Positions 31,599 to 41,481 of a DNA stretch of 64,000 nucleotides are shown here, piece by piece. Position 1 is the stretch's first letter; each line of letters begins with the position of its first letter. The notes under the pieces are model-generated. The model was given only the letters and a program-made list of their open reading frames with translations, did not search any database and was not told where the DNA came from. Location: NCBI RefSeq assembly GCF_000276805.1, contig NZ_AKXQ01000012.1, positions 62,001-126,000 on the forward strand, in the 5' to 3' direction. A program made the position numbers and the translations under genes. Source of the DNA: Moritella dasanensis ArB 0140 (GTDB lineage: Bacteria; Pseudomonadota; Gammaproteobacteria; Enterobacterales; Moritellaceae).

Positions 31599-32282
31599 AT
31601 GTTATCTATTCGTTTTTTATCTCGATTATGGTTCACACTCTTGTGCGTACTTTTCATTTCGTCATGCTCAACACAACGATTATTCATTAATAGCGATCTT
31701 CCCGTTATTGCTGATGATGCGAAATTCATTGTATTACCCACTGAAATACATGGCTTATCGGGTTCAAGAACAGAGCGAGAAGCGGTTTTTTATGCTTCTT
31801 TTGAAACAGCTTTCAAAGATAAAATAATAGATACTCCGAAACTCTCTTTACGCCTTAAGGACAATGATTTTGCCGATGTATCCTGGCGAATGAGCCATGC
31901 CATGCATCGGCTTGTTACTGACAACGCATGTTTGAGTTATACGCAAGGCTATCAATTAGCGCTTGCTAATGGTGAGGCAAATAGTAAATTTAGAGCGCTT
32001 GATCGAGATGTGTATCAATTAAGCCAGTGGTTACAGCAAGCTTATCAACTGCCTCGTGTCCCTGAATATATCGCGATTGCACACATAGATAGCATGGGCG
32101 TATCTCAAGCGGGGAAACTGATAAAATATCGGGTGATTGCGGGGATCTATTCTACAGAAAAACAAGCGCTGGAACGGGTTGTCAGTTATGTAGCAGAAAG
32201 CCCAAATCATCCTAAAGCCATTTTACATGACTTGGATAATTTGGGCTTTTTGATTTACCGTGAACTATTTAGGCTAGATTAG
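31599..32282 (+). CDS. Putative lipoprotein of unknown function
   Basis: The 227-residue product has a signal peptide with lipobox FISSC and no family I recognise. The ATG at 31599 has a strong AAGGAAGG site 3 bases upstream and is preferred over the ATG at 31578. The mature protein is mixed alpha/beta, with a segment LSGSRTEREAVFYASFETAFKD and a C-terminal DNLGFLIYRELFRLD. It lies alone between rpoS and the convergent mutS, where E. coli has unrelated genes. No function is proposed. Confidence 0.8.
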   Translation: MLSIRFLSRLWFTLLCVLFISSCSTQRLFINSDLPVIADDAKFIVLPTEIHGLSGSRTEREAVFYASFETAFKDKIIDTPKLSLRLKDNDFADVSWRMSHAMHRLVTDNACLSYTQGYQLALANGEANSKFRALDRDVYQLSQWLQQAYQLPRVPEYIAIAHIDSMGVSQAGKLIKYRVIAGIYSTEKQALERVVSYVAESPNHPKAILHDLDNLGFLIYRELFRLD

Positions 32283-32324
32283 GTATAAGACGCTAAATTA
32301 AACGTAAGCACTAAAAATACGTCC

Positions 32325-34892
32325 TTAAAGTTGTTCTTTTAAACGATATAACATCTCTAATGCTTCACGCGGTGTTAAGTTATCCACGTTTAAGGCACTC
32401 AAGTCATCAATCACCGGATGAGTAACTGGCAGTGCTTCAACTTGTGGTCGTTCGCCTGCCAGCACTGGATGGTGTGCATTAAGTTCTAACTCATGTAGCT
32501 TGATTTTAGCCGCATGGATCACCGTTTTTGGTACGCCTGCTAATGCCGCAACTTGTAAACCATAACTGCGATCTGCTGCACCATCTTGTACTGCATGCAT
32601 AAACACAATCGAGTCTCCGTGTTCAACCGCATCTAAATGCACATTGACTAGGCTCGGATGCTGTTCTGCTAACGTCGTTAATTCAAAATAATGGGTCGCG
32701 AATAACGTATAGGCTTGGATCTTATTCGTGAGATATTCTGCACAAGCCCAAGCAAGTGATAAACCATCATAGGTACTAGTACCGCGACCAATCTCATCCA
32801 TCAACACTAAGCTATTCGCCGTGGCATTATGCAAGATGTTCGCGGTTTCGGTCATTTCTACCATGAAGGTTGAACGGCCGGATGCTAAATCATCTGATGC
32901 ACCAATACGGGTAAAGATACGGTCGATTAACGAGGTGGTCACTTGCTCTGCAGGTACAAAGCTCCCGATGTGCGCCATTAATGTAATCAACGCTGTTTGA
33001 CGCATGTATGTCGATTTACCACCCATGTTGGGACCGGTAATAATTAACATACGACGTTCTGGATTGAGCTGTACTGGATTAGCAATAAACGGTTCTGTCA
33101 TTACTTGTTCAACCACAGGGTGGCGACCATTGGTAATATCGATACCGGGTTTCACGCTAATCGTTGGACGACAGTAGTTTAAGGTTTCTGCGCGTTCAGC
33201 AAAGTTACACAATACATCCAGTTCTGATAAGGCTGCTGCACTGTCTTGTAGTGCCGGAATGTAAGGAAGTAACTGATCTAACAATTGTTCGTATAATAGT
33301 TTTTCCAGTGCCAGTGATTTGCCTTGGCTGCTCAGTACTTTATCTTCGTGTTCTTTCAGCTCTGGGATAATATAACGTTCAGTATTTTTCAGCGTTTGAC
33401 GGCGAATATAATGTACTGGCACTTGGTCTGACTGCAGGCGACTGACTTCGATGAAATAGCCGTGTACGCGGTTATAACCAACTTTTAAGGTTGGAATACC
33501 GGTCTGTTGTTTTTCACGTTCTTCTAATGCGTGCAAGTAATCAGTCGCACCGCGACTCAGTTCACGCCATTCATCGAGTTCTTTATTATAACCCGGGGCT
33601 ATCACGCCACCATCACGAATTAATACCGGTGGGTTGTCGATAACAGCAAAGCTTAATAACGTTTCCAGCTCACTGAATTCGCCAGCAAGTTGTTGTAATG
33701 AAATTAGGTGATCGGCATTGTGCTCTGCAAGCAGTGTTTGCAGTTCTGGTAGTTGTTGGAATGCGTTACGTAAACGCACCAAATCGCGTGGACGAGCAGA
33801 GCGCAGTGATAAACGCGCAATGATACGTTCGATGTCACCAATAGTACGCAGTACCGGTTGGATGCTGTTTAGTGCGCCGACATCCAATAACGATTGAATG
33901 CTTGATTGACGTTGGTCTAATACCAAACTATCGCGAACTGGTTGATGTAACCAGCGTTTTAATAGGCGGCTACCCATAGGTGTTGAAGTATGATCGAGTA
34001 TTTCTGCTAGGGTATTATCAGTGCCGCCAGATAAGTTCTGGGTAAGCTCTAAATTACGGCGTGTCGCTGCATCCATCACCACCATCTGCTCGGTTTGTTC
34101 AAGCTTAATTGCACGGATATGTGGCAATGCTGTGCGCTGGGTTTCTTTGACATATTGCATTAAGCAACCGGCAGCACAAAGTGCCACTGGCGAATTTTCA
34201 ACACCAAAACCAACCAGATCCTTAGTACCAAACTGTTGGCATAAAACGGTGCGGCCAGTTTGTAAATCAAACTCCCACTCAGGGCGACGACGTAGGCCTT
34301 TAAGGTGTTTGATGTGCTGCATCGATTCAAACGATTCAGAATACAATAACTCTGCGGGATCGGTACGTTGCAGTTCGGCAAGTAAGGTTTCTTCAGTGTT
34401 GAATTGATTAACCAGGAAACGACCACTGCCCATATCCAAAGTGGCATAACCAAAGGTGCTACCGTCATTAAATAATGCCGCTAATAGATTGTCATTACGT
34501 TCTGTCAGTAAGGCCTCGTCACTGACCGTCCCCGGTGTAACAATACGGACTACTTTACGTTCGACAGGACCTTTAGAGGTCGCTGGGTCGCCAATTTGCT
34601 CACAGATAGCCACCGATTCGCCACTACGTACTAGCTTTGCTAAATAACCTTCTAATGAATGGTAAGGAATACCAGCCATTGGAATCGGGTTACCATTGGA
34701 CTTGCCACGCTTGGTTAAAGAGATACCTAAAAGCTGTGACGCTTTTTTAGCATCATCATAAAATAACTCGTAAAAGTCACCCATACGATAAAACAGTAAG
34801 ATATCTGGTTGTTCAGCTTTTAACTTAAAAAATTGCTGCATCATCGGCGTGTGATTAGGTAAGTCTTTAGGTGCAAGAAAGTCAGGTTGCAT
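32325..34892 (-). CDS. mutS: DNA mismatch repair protein MutS
   Basis: MutS recognises base mismatches and small loops and recruits MutL and MutH, also encoded partly in this window. At 855 residues it is full length. The mismatch-contacting Phe-x-Glu lies in [15 protein letters not shown] near residue 38; the ATPase P-loop [13 protein letters not shown] is near 620, followed by [12 protein letters not shown] and the dimer/tetramer C-terminal tail. It is on the minus strand, convergent with the lipoprotein gene and divergent from recA. Confidence 0.98.
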   Translation of the reverse strand: MQPDFLAPKDLPNHTPMMQQFFKLKAEQPDILLFYRMGDFYELFYDDAKKASQLLGISLTKRGKSNGNPIPMAGIPYHSLEGYLAKLVRSGESVAICEQIGDPATSKGPVERKVVRIVTPGTVSDEALLTERNDNLLAALFNDGSTFGYATLDMGSGRFLVNQFNTEETLLAELQRTDPAELLYSESFESMQHIKHLKGLRRRPEWEFDLQTGRTVLCQQFGTKDLVGFGVENSPVALCAAGCLMQYVKETQRTALPHIRAIKLEQTEQMVVMDAATRRNLELTQNLSGGTDNTLAEILDHTSTPMGSRLLKRWLHQPVRDSLVLDQRQSSIQSLLDVGALNSIQPVLRTIGDIERIIARLSLRSARPRDLVRLRNAFQQLPELQTLLAEHNADHLISLQQLAGEFSELETLLSFAVIDNPPVLIRDGGVIAPGYNKELDEWRELSRGATDYLHALEEREKQQTGIPTLKVGYNRVHGYFIEVSRLQSDQVPVHYIRRQTLKNTERYIIPELKEHEDKVLSSQGKSLALEKLLYEQLLDQLLPYIPALQDSAAALSELDVLCNFAERAETLNYCRPTISVKPGIDITNGRHPVVEQVMTEPFIANPVQLNPERRMLIITGPNMGGKSTYMRQTALITLMAHIGSFVPAEQVTTSLIDRIFTRIGASDDLASGRSTFMVEMTETANILHNATANSLVLMDEIGRGTSTYDGLSLAWACAEYLTNKIQAYTLFATHYFELTTLAEQHPSLVNVHLDAVEHGDSIVFMHAVQDGAADRSYGLQVAALAGVPKTVIHAAKIKLHELELNAHHPVLAGERPQVEALPVTHPVIDDLSALNVDNLTPREALEMLYRLKEQL

Positions 34893-35016
34893 AGCGGCTC
34901 GGTTCTGAAAAAATAATTGCAGCTATAATAACAATGCTAAAGCATGGTGGCGACTGTATTTTTTTGTAGATAAATATGCGCTAGCAATAATTTTTAAAAA
35001 AATATTATGTTATTGC

Positions 35017-35044
35017 TTGATACTGTATGAACGAACAGTATACT
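35017..35044 (+). promoter_or_regulatory. recA promoter with overlapping LexA (SOS) box
   Basis: TACTGTATGAACGAACAGTA at 35021-35040 fits the gammaproteobacterial LexA consensus (CTGT-N8-ACAG, with flanking TA on both sides). It overlaps a sigma-70 promoter: -35 TTGATA at 35017-35022 and -10 TATACT at 35039-35044, 16 bp apart. Repression by LexA and induction on DNA damage follow from established knowledge of recA. Confidence 0.93.
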
Positions 35045-35088
35045 TAGGCTATAAAATTAAATACTCGATTATGCCTCAGGGGAATAAA

Positions 35089-36132
35089 ATGGACGCGAAT
35101 AAAGAAAAAGCCTTAGCTGCTGCACTTGGACAAATTGAAAAGCAATTTGGTAAAGGTTCGATCATGAAGCTAGGTGATAACCGTACCATGGATGTGGAAA
35201 CAGTTTCTACTGGTTCACTTTCTCTTGATATCGCATTGGGTGCTGGTGGTTTACCGATGGGACGTATCGTAGAGATCTACGGTCCTGAATCAAGCGGTAA
35301 AACAACACTAACATTAGAAGTTATCGCATCAGCACAACGTGAAGGTAAAATCTGTGCCTTTATCGATGCAGAGCATGCCCTTGATCCAATTTATGCAGGT
35401 AAACTGGGTTGTAATATTAATGAACTATTAGTTTCGCAACCAGATACCGGTGAGCAAGCATTAGAAATTTGTGACATGCTAGCACGCTCTGGTGCTGTAG
35501 ATATTATCGTAATCGATTCTGTAGCGGCACTAACACCAAAAGCTGAAATTGAAGGCGACATGGGCGATAGCCACATGGGTCTGCAAGCACGTATGTTATC
35601 GCAAGCAATGCGTAAGCTAACGGGTAACTTAAAAACGACTAACACTATGTGTATCTTCATTAACCAAATTCGTATGAAAATTGGTGTAATGTTTGGTTCA
35701 CCTGAAACAACGACAGGTGGTAATGCACTTAAATTCTACGCGTCAGTACGCTTAGATATTCGTCGTATTGGTTCAGTGAAAGATGGCGACGAGATCACGG
35801 GTAATGAAACACGTGTTAAAGTTGTGAAAAACAAAATTGCTGCACCATTTAGACAAGCTGAATTCCAAATCCTATACGGTAAAGGTTTTAACCGTAACGG
35901 TGAATTAATTGACCTAGGTGTTAAAGAGAAACTAATTGAAAAAGCCGGCGCTTGGTATTCATACAAAGGTGAGAAAATCGGTCAAGGTAAAGCTAAATCA
36001 ACGCAATTCCTTATCGACAACCCTGCTATTGCCGCTGAAATTGATGGTTTGATCCGCGCTAATCTATTGGGTAAAAAAGACGAAGAAGTAGTAGCAGCTG
36101 TTAATACACCTGAAACTGAAAACGAATTTTAA
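35089..36132 (+). CDS. recA: Recombinase RecA
   Basis: RecA forms filaments on single-stranded DNA, pairs homologous strands, and triggers LexA self-cleavage. The 347-residue protein has the P-loop GPESSGKTT at 65-73, the L1 and L2 loop regions and an acidic C-terminus. The frame opens at 35017, but the ATG at 35089 has GGGGAA upstream and gives the standard N-terminus ([20 protein letters not shown]). recX, often directly downstream, is missing; a terminator follows at 36195. Confidence 0.98.
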   Translation: MDANKEKALAAALGQIEKQFGKGSIMKLGDNRTMDVETVSTGSLSLDIALGAGGLPMGRIVEIYGPESSGKTTLTLEVIASAQREGKICAFIDAEHALDPIYAGKLGCNINELLVSQPDTGEQALEICDMLARSGAVDIIVIDSVAALTPKAEIEGDMGDSHMGLQARMLSQAMRKLTGNLKTTNTMCIFINQIRMKIGVMFGSPETTTGGNALKFYASVRLDIRRIGSVKDGDEITGNETRVKVVKNKIAAPFRQAEFQILYGKGFNRNGELIDLGVKEKLIEKAGAWYSYKGEKIGQGKAKSTQFLIDNPAIAAEIDGLIRANLLGKKDEEVVAAVNTPETENEF

Positions 36133-36194
36133 TTCTGCTATCGATTAGCGCTACGTCATTAGACTTACGTTGATTGAACAAGATGAATGTTAAG

Positions 36195-36227
36195 AAAAGG
36201 CAGCTATGGCAACATAGCTGCCTTTTT
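36195..36227 (+). terminator. Rho-independent terminator after recA
   Basis: AAAAGGCAGCTATG at 36195-36208 pairs with CATAGCTGCCTTTT at 36213-36226 around a GCAA tetraloop, followed by a T. A strong, canonical terminator. Confidence 0.93.
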
Positions 36228-36270
36228 ATGATTCATTTTTTTATAGGTGTTATTTATTGAGCCTTATTTA

Positions 36271-36876
36271 TTAGACTTTATTCACTGATTTCTTGATCAT
36301 GACAACCCCCGTTAGCGCCATTAATACCAACAATCCTAAACCGATATAACCAAACCACAGATCAAAAGATTTGTTGCCTGTCCAGCGTAGGTAGTGAATA
36401 TCATACATAGTGTTAAAGAAGCGACTATCCGCACCTTGTTGGCGTAGGTTTAGCTGTGACCAATCAAACATCAACTTCACCTTGGTATCGGTAAACGCGA
36501 TGCCGTCTTGATAATTTAATACCGTTCCATAACGGTCTGGATTATGTTTTACCGCATCTTGTAATAAGTTGATGATGCTTTGTGGGCTTGGTTCTGCCTG
36601 TATTTGGTTATCTAGGGGATTAATATGCTGCCATTGCTGATCTACTTTGACACGATAATGGCTGCTTAAAATACTGCGGTTAATGGCAATCGCTTGCCAT
36701 TCAGGTTTCGGCAACAGAGGTAATGTTGAAGTGAGTGGATAGCTGGTTATTTGTAATTGTTCATAGGCATTTTTGTAACCAGGCTTGACCAAGAAAAATG
36801 CCCCTGTTAATGCCCAGAGGGTTACCGGTAAGATTAATAAATAGCCAAGGTAGCGATGCAGTTTGTAAGTATTCAT
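36271..36876 (-). CDS. PepSY-associated membrane protein
   Basis: The 201-residue product has an N-terminal helix (KLHRYLGYLLILPVTLWALTG, about 5-30) and a C-terminal helix (about 171-193), enclosing a periplasmic region with one PepSY-like segment (residues about 70-130). The HRYLGYL and IHYLRWTG motifs are shared with the PepSY-TM family, which includes iron-uptake-linked reductases and envelope peptidase regulators. It is shorter than most family members. It has no obvious partner; the next gene upstream on the same strand is the TraF-like beta-barrel gene. Confidence 0.75.
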   Translation of the reverse strand: MNTYKLHRYLGYLLILPVTLWALTGAFFLVKPGYKNAYEQLQITSYPLTSTLPLLPKPEWQAIAINRSILSSHYRVKVDQQWQHINPLDNQIQAEPSPQSIINLLQDAVKHNPDRYGTVLNYQDGIAFTDTKVKLMFDWSQLNLRQQGADSRFFNTMYDIHYLRWTGNKSFDLWFGYIGLGLLVLMALTGVVMIKKSVNKV

Positions 36877-37005
36877 TGCTGTCTATCATAGAAATATAGT
36901 TGCCGTTATTTTACGGTTTAATAATAAAAAGACCAGTTTAGGCAGGCGTTATCGGATTATTTTTATTATTAAACCTGGCATTATTTGTTTTTACCGCATA
37001 TTAAT

Positions 37006-38310
37006 TTAGAACTTAGCTGATACTTGTAATACGAAACCGTCAATGCCATAGGCTGCATCGTCACCAGTAGTACTGGCTGAATTAAGGCCGCCATCACTGA
37101 ATTCACCGTCTTGGTAAACGCTGTAAGCGCCGTTTTTACTGATTGTCGCGGCGAGGTCAATGTGGACTAAATTCATCGGCGAAATACCAAAACCTAAGGT
37201 GTATAAGTCTTCACGAATATCATTCAAATCATGACGAATACCGGCCCGTAATTGTAAAAAATCAAATAGGTTCGCTTCAACACCACCGCGTGCATAGCGA
37301 GATTGACTATTGCTTTCAAAACCAATCGCATCATTCAAATCCATTTCTGCGGTCAGTGTGGCGTAATCATGATGCAGAGCAACACCCGCTGTGACTAATG
37401 GCGCTAGCGTAAATATCATTTTTTCATCAGCTTGGTTAATGCCTTTATAGGCAGTTGTTTCTATTTCTAGATCTTTTTTCAGCATGTTTCGACCACTCAC
37501 CGCCACGCGGAAAATATCATAAAAATCAATCGCAACACCAGCATCTATGTTGAAATGGCTTTGCTTATCTAAGCCATCGAGGAAACCATCTTCAAACTCA
37601 GAGATGCCATCGTCATTGATCGAAATATCATAACTGTAAGTATCGATACGTTGATATTTTGGTGATATGCCTATAGAAACTGTCGCTATATCGGCGTCCC
37701 AATTCATTGATAGTGCCAGACCAAGGTCGGAGATGGAAACACCAGCCAGATTAACTTTACTATCAAGATCATCCAAATTTTGGCTATTGGCTAGGTCGAT
37801 ATCATTTTGACTGACTTTCGCTGTGGCAATGCTGGTCATGTAAGAGTTACCAAAGAAAGCCACAGATAAGGCCTTGCTTGGTAATGCAATGGCAAAGCTG
37901 GTACCGACATTGAGGCCCATACGCTGGCCATCAAATTCACCCAGTGCATTAGCATAGGCCAATGCAGTTAATGGATTGGTATTATTGTCATAATCATCTT
38001 GCGCTGTTTTCACGTTATCTAATGCACCTAAGAATGCATCTGAAGTTTCAGTGTTGACGCCAAAAGAGGTCGGCGCATAACGAGTATGGCCATCATCACT
38101 ATATGGAATAGCAGGTAAGATGACACCAATGTAATCTGTTTTTCCTTGACCTAGCAGTGCTGGGTTAACAAAGGCGGCAGTAACAAAATCGGAAGATGCA
38201 ACACCTGCACCACCCATCGCATCGTTACGTGCATCAAAATACAGTTGAGAAGCAAAAGTGGTCGGTGAAATAGCGCACGCGAGTGCTGAAATAATAAATA
38301 TACGTTTCAT
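37006..38310 (-). CDS. TraF-like outer-membrane beta-barrel protein
   Basis: The 434-residue protein begins with a cleavable signal peptide (MKRIFIISALACAISPTTFA) and continues with SQLYFDARNDAMGGAGVASS, typical of the FadL-like family often labelled conjugal transfer protein TraF. The rest is alternating beta-strand sequence ending in F (VLQVSAKF), the outer-membrane insertion signature. There are no conjugation genes nearby, so the TraF name is only a family label. A good AGGGA site precedes the ATG. The substrate is unknown. Confidence 0.8.
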   Translation of the reverse strand: MKRIFIISALACAISPTTFASQLYFDARNDAMGGAGVASSDFVTAAFVNPALLGQGKTDYIGVILPAIPYSDDGHTRYAPTSFGVNTETSDAFLGALDNVKTAQDDYDNNTNPLTALAYANALGEFDGQRMGLNVGTSFAIALPSKALSVAFFGNSYMTSIATAKVSQNDIDLANSQNLDDLDSKVNLAGVSISDLGLALSMNWDADIATVSIGISPKYQRIDTYSYDISINDDGISEFEDGFLDGLDKQSHFNIDAGVAIDFYDIFRVAVSGRNMLKKDLEIETTAYKGINQADEKMIFTLAPLVTAGVALHHDYATLTAEMDLNDAIGFESNSQSRYARGGVEANLFDFLQLRAGIRHDLNDIREDLYTLGFGISPMNLVHIDLAATISKNGAYSVYQDGEFSDGGLNSASTTGDDAAYGIDGFVLQVSAKF

Positions 38311-38895
38311 ATCAATCCCTGATTTTAATTCGTAGCGATGTTGACTCGATAAGAGTTATAAAGTTTTAAAGTTAATAATTAGAGCGATAATGTGCTGATT
38401 AATCCGTTAATCGACAGAGACATTTCGCTGTAATGAACCTTGAATGATGATTGTTACTTGATGAACAAATAATAGCATTGGATGATGTGAACTTAAGTTT
38501 GATCTTAAGTACTAGATTATACGAATGAATTTGTGATCTTGATCTTTTCGTTTGAATTAACGTCGATTTCGTTAGATTGGTTTGGTCAGTCTTGTATCTC
38601 TCTAATATAGCGAGTATAAATAGCTGGACTCCTCGCGAGACACTAAATTTTTTAATATGAAAATATTATCTAGACATGTATCGGGCATGCATCAAAGTAG
38701 CAAGGTATGAGGTGACGTTCTCATGCTTTTATTGCCCTAGTGTCGATATAAATGGTCATCGAACTCGAGTAGAACATACGCGTCATTTGTAGGTAATTGC
38801 GCTTAAGCGAATAGCTTTAGCTAAATAGCTACATTAAATTGGCAATGTTTTACTATTATAGAAAGAATGAAAACAATAAATAAGAGGTTATTTCT
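38311..38895. other. 585-bp intergenic region between the TraF-like gene and yjaG
   Basis: Both neighbours are transcribed away from this region, so it must hold two promoters. The clearest element is an inverted repeat ACTTAAG-N6-CTTAAGT at 38491-38510, which looks like an operator for a dimeric regulator. A shorter palindrome CGCTTAAGCG lies near 38810. I see no ORF with family similarity and no recognisable RNA gene. Confidence 0.5.
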
Positions 38896-39480
38896 GTGCT
38901 TGAAGCAAACTATGAACAGCAATTAATGAAATTATTACCTTGGCAGAAAGTGAGCTTTATAGCGGCGCTTGCTGAACGTAGTTACCCTAACTACAAATTA
39001 TTTTCTGAAGCTTGTGAAACTGGTGATGCACAGCAATTCCGCTTATCACTTGATCTATTTTGGGAGTCATTAACGGTTAAAAGCAGCAAAATCAACTTTG
39101 CTATTCAATATGACCGCTTCGAACCCATTATTCCAAATGTCGATAAATTTGATGTGTATGGTGTTTATCCAGCACTTGATGCATGCGTTACATTAAACAG
39201 TGCCTTTAATAGTTTAGTCGGACCTGATCCAGACGTGAACGAAGCAATTAATGCATCACGTGTTTCTATTGGTACAGTGGCGAGCTATTTAGAAGCGTTA
39301 GCAGGCGAAGAGCTTGATGAAGAAATCATGTTTGCTGATGAATTAATGAAAGAAGAGTTTGAGTTTCAACAAGCCGTATTAGATCTATTAACGGTACAAA
39401 AATCACCTGATAGTATTAAAGCAATACGCCAATTTGCAAAAAATGACGGTATTTCTAATATTGGTATTACCTTAGATTAA
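38896..39480 (+). CDS. yjaG: YjaG-family protein (DUF416)
   Basis: The 194-residue helical protein matches the DUF416 family of E. coli YjaG; the sequence LPWQKVSFIAALAERSYPNY at the start and YPALDACVTLNSAFNS are typical. Its function is unknown. The start is a GTG at 38896 with AAGAGG upstream. It precedes hupA, as in E. coli, which supports the assignment. Confidence 0.9.
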   Translation: MLEANYEQQLMKLLPWQKVSFIAALAERSYPNYKLFSEACETGDAQQFRLSLDLFWESLTVKSSKINFAIQYDRFEPIIPNVDKFDVYGVYPALDACVTLNSAFNSLVGPDPDVNEAINASRVSIGTVASYLEALAGEELDEEIMFADELMKEEFEFQQAVLDLLTVQKSPDSIKAIRQFAKNDGISNIGITLD

Positions 39481-39540
39481 TTAATTGAAATATCATTAAA
39501 TAGCCGTCAGCACTGGTGGTAACGGCTATTGTGGCAAGTT

Positions 39541-39566
39541 GTCACTGTAATAATAGTGACTTTTTT
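39541..39566 (+). terminator. Terminator between yjaG and hupA
   Basis: GTCACT at 39541-39546 pairs with AGTGAC at 39555-39560 and is followed directly by six Ts. The stem is short, but the T-tract is good, so hupA probably has its own promoter. A second inverted repeat, TAGCCGT at 39501-39507 with ACGGCTA at 39522-39528, precedes it. Confidence 0.65.
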
Positions 39567-39735
39567 ATGATGTTTTTTTGTACATAGAGTGAGATTAGTG
39601 TGAGCGCTCGCCCATTTGTTGATTATTCTCTCAGCAATTGGCCGAATTAAGGCGATAAATCCTTTGCGGTCAACGGTTTTTTTGAATAGAGTGTTTAACA
39701 GTTTAATATTATTGAATAGCAGAAAGGACATTCTT

Positions 39736-40020
39736 ATGAACAAAACTCAATTAATCGATGCAGTTGCAGCGAAAGCAGATTTAACTAAAGTACAAGCTAA
39801 AGCAGCACTTGAAGAGATCCTAAGTGCGATCACTGATAGCCTTAAAGAAAAAGAAGCTGTACAGCTTATCGGCTTCGGTACTTTTAAAGTAAGCGAACGT
39901 TCAGCACGTACTGGCCGTAACCCACAAACGGGTGAAGAAATTCAAATTTCTGCTGCTACAATTCCTGCATTCGTTGCTGGTAAAGCACTGAAAGACGCAG
40001 TTAAAAACGCAAACAAATAA
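39736..40020 (+). CDS. hupA: DNA-binding protein HU, alpha-type subunit
   Basis: HU is an abundant nucleoid protein that bends and wraps DNA. The 94-residue product has the classical sequence [18 protein letters not shown] and the DNA-binding arm with [16 protein letters not shown]. The frame is open from 39616, but the ATG at 39736 with AGAAAGGA upstream is the family start. The codon use is strongly biased, as in highly expressed genes. It follows yjaG and ends before a strong terminator; the alpha name is by this context. Confidence 0.96.
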   Translation: MNKTQLIDAVAAKADLTKVQAKAALEEILSAITDSLKEKEAVQLIGFGTFKVSERSARTGRNPQTGEEIQISAATIPAFVAGKALKDAVKNANK

Positions 40021-40051
40021 ATATTAATTTTTATTCATTTAAACGTTAATA

Positions 40052-40080
40052 AAAAAAGCACCTAATTAGGTGCTTTTTTA
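40052..40080. terminator. Bidirectional terminator between hupA and corB
   Basis: AAAAAAGCACCTAA at 40052-40065 is followed immediately by its complement TTAGGTGCTTTTTT at 40066-40079. Runs of A before and T after let it act in both directions, for hupA on the plus strand and the convergent CorB-type gene on the minus strand. Confidence 0.9.
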
Positions 40081-40118
40081 TTATCTACGATTTATGTTCA
40101 GTACGGGAATAACGCGTT

Positions 40119-41411
40119 TTAAGGCGTTATGTCGGACTTGTTTTTTTCGGCGGCTTGAACACGAACACGTTGGATAACATTGTTTTCGATGGCTAAAACT
40201 TCCAGTGGATGGCCTGCAATTTTTAGGCTGATATTCGATACCGGGATCTCTTCCAAATATTCTAAAATCAAACCGTTTAAGGTTTTTGGACCATCGGTTG
40301 GGAAGTGCCAGCTCATTTCTTTATTAATGTCACGTATGTTGGCAGTACCATCAATGATATAGCTGCCGTCGGGTTGTGCCACAATCTCTTCACTCGCAGA
40401 AGGCGCCATTGTCGTCGTAAAGTCACCAACAATCTCTTCTAAGATGTCTTCTAGTGTTACCAAGCCTTGGATATCACCATACTCGTCGACGATTAAGCCA
40501 ATACGTTCTTTCTTACGCTGGAACTTTAACAGCTGCACATTCAGCGGTGTTGATTCTGGAATGAAATACAGCTCTTTTACCGCCCGTAATAGCGTGGTTT
40601 TATCCAACTGTTCTTTGAGTAACAGACGTAATGCATCTCGGGTATGGACGAAACCAACCGCATCATCGATGGTATCTCGGTATAACAATACTCTGGTATG
40701 TGAAATATTACGTAATTGACGTAACAAGATCTCCCATTCATCGTTAATGTCGATGGCGATGATTTCGTTACGCGGCACCATGACGTCATCAACCGTTACT
40801 TTTTCTAGATCTAAAATACTGATAAGCATATCTTGGTGACGTTGTGGGATCATCGCACCCGCTTCATGTACCACGGTACGCAGTTCTTCAGAGTTTAAAG
40901 CACCATTGTTATCATGTTCCACATTGACACGGAAAAGACGCAGGAGGCCATTAGAAATGATGTTTACGAGCCAGACTAGCGGGTAAAATAGCGTGAGTAA
41001 TGGACGTAAGATAAATGAACTTGGGAATGCCACTTTTTCAGGGTGCAGTGCGGCTAAAGTTTTCGGTGTTACTTCAGCAAAAATTAGGATCACAATCGTT
41101 AATAAACCGGTCGACACGGCTAAACCAAGGGCTTCATTTTCTGCAAATAAACGCATGCCTAGAATCGTTGCTATAGATGAGGCTAAGATGTTGACCAGGT
41201 TGTTACCAATTAGGATAAGACCAATCAATCGATCTGGTCTGTTGAGGAGTTTTTCTACACGTTTCGCACCCGTATGGTTATTTTTAACCAGGTGCTTAAG
41301 CCTGTAACGATTGAGAGACATCATGCCAGTTTCTGAGCTAGAGAAATAAGCAGATATAAGAATTAAAATTGTCAGGAGACCAAACAAGGTCCCCGTTGAT
41401 ATGTCGTCCAA
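40119..41411 (-). CDS. corB: CNNM/CorB-type membrane protein with CBS domains
   Basis: The 430-residue protein has the HlyC/CorC layout: an N-terminal DUF21 membrane domain (three to four helices, with SAYFSSSETGMMSLNRYRL), a pair of CBS domains (about 195-325; DDVMVPRNEI, FVHTRDAL) and a C-terminal CorC_HlyC domain. E. coli YfjD/CorB belongs here; the family is linked to magnesium and cobalt efflux. The start is a TTG at 41411, with AAGGA upstream. It is followed on the same strand, upstream, by ypjD, and both are divergent from ffh as in E. coli. Confidence 0.9.
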   Translation of the reverse strand: MDDISTGTLFGLLTILILISAYFSSSETGMMSLNRYRLKHLVKNNHTGAKRVEKLLNRPDRLIGLILIGNNLVNILASSIATILGMRLFAENEALGLAVSTGLLTIVILIFAEVTPKTLAALHPEKVAFPSSFILRPLLTLFYPLVWLVNIISNGLLRLFRVNVEHDNNGALNSEELRTVVHEAGAMIPQRHQDMLISILDLEKVTVDDVMVPRNEIIAIDINDEWEILLRQLRNISHTRVLLYRDTIDDAVGFVHTRDALRLLLKEQLDKTTLLRAVKELYFIPESTPLNVQLLKFQRKKERIGLIVDEYGDIQGLVTLEDILEEIVGDFTTTMAPSASEEIVAQPDGSYIIDGTANIRDINKEMSWHFPTDGPKTLNGLILEYLEEIPVSNISLKIAGHPLEVLAIENNVIQRVRVQAAEKNKSDITP

Positions 41412-41481
41412 GTGTTATCCTTTGATTACGCGAGTGTATGTATAGAAATTGTTCGGTGTCTGTTATCAGTGTCGCTTGGTA

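Noticed and set aside
37006-38310. Conjugation gene, from the TraF label of the family.
   Set aside because: No other transfer genes are present, and the sequence is an outer-membrane beta-barrel of the FadL-like type.
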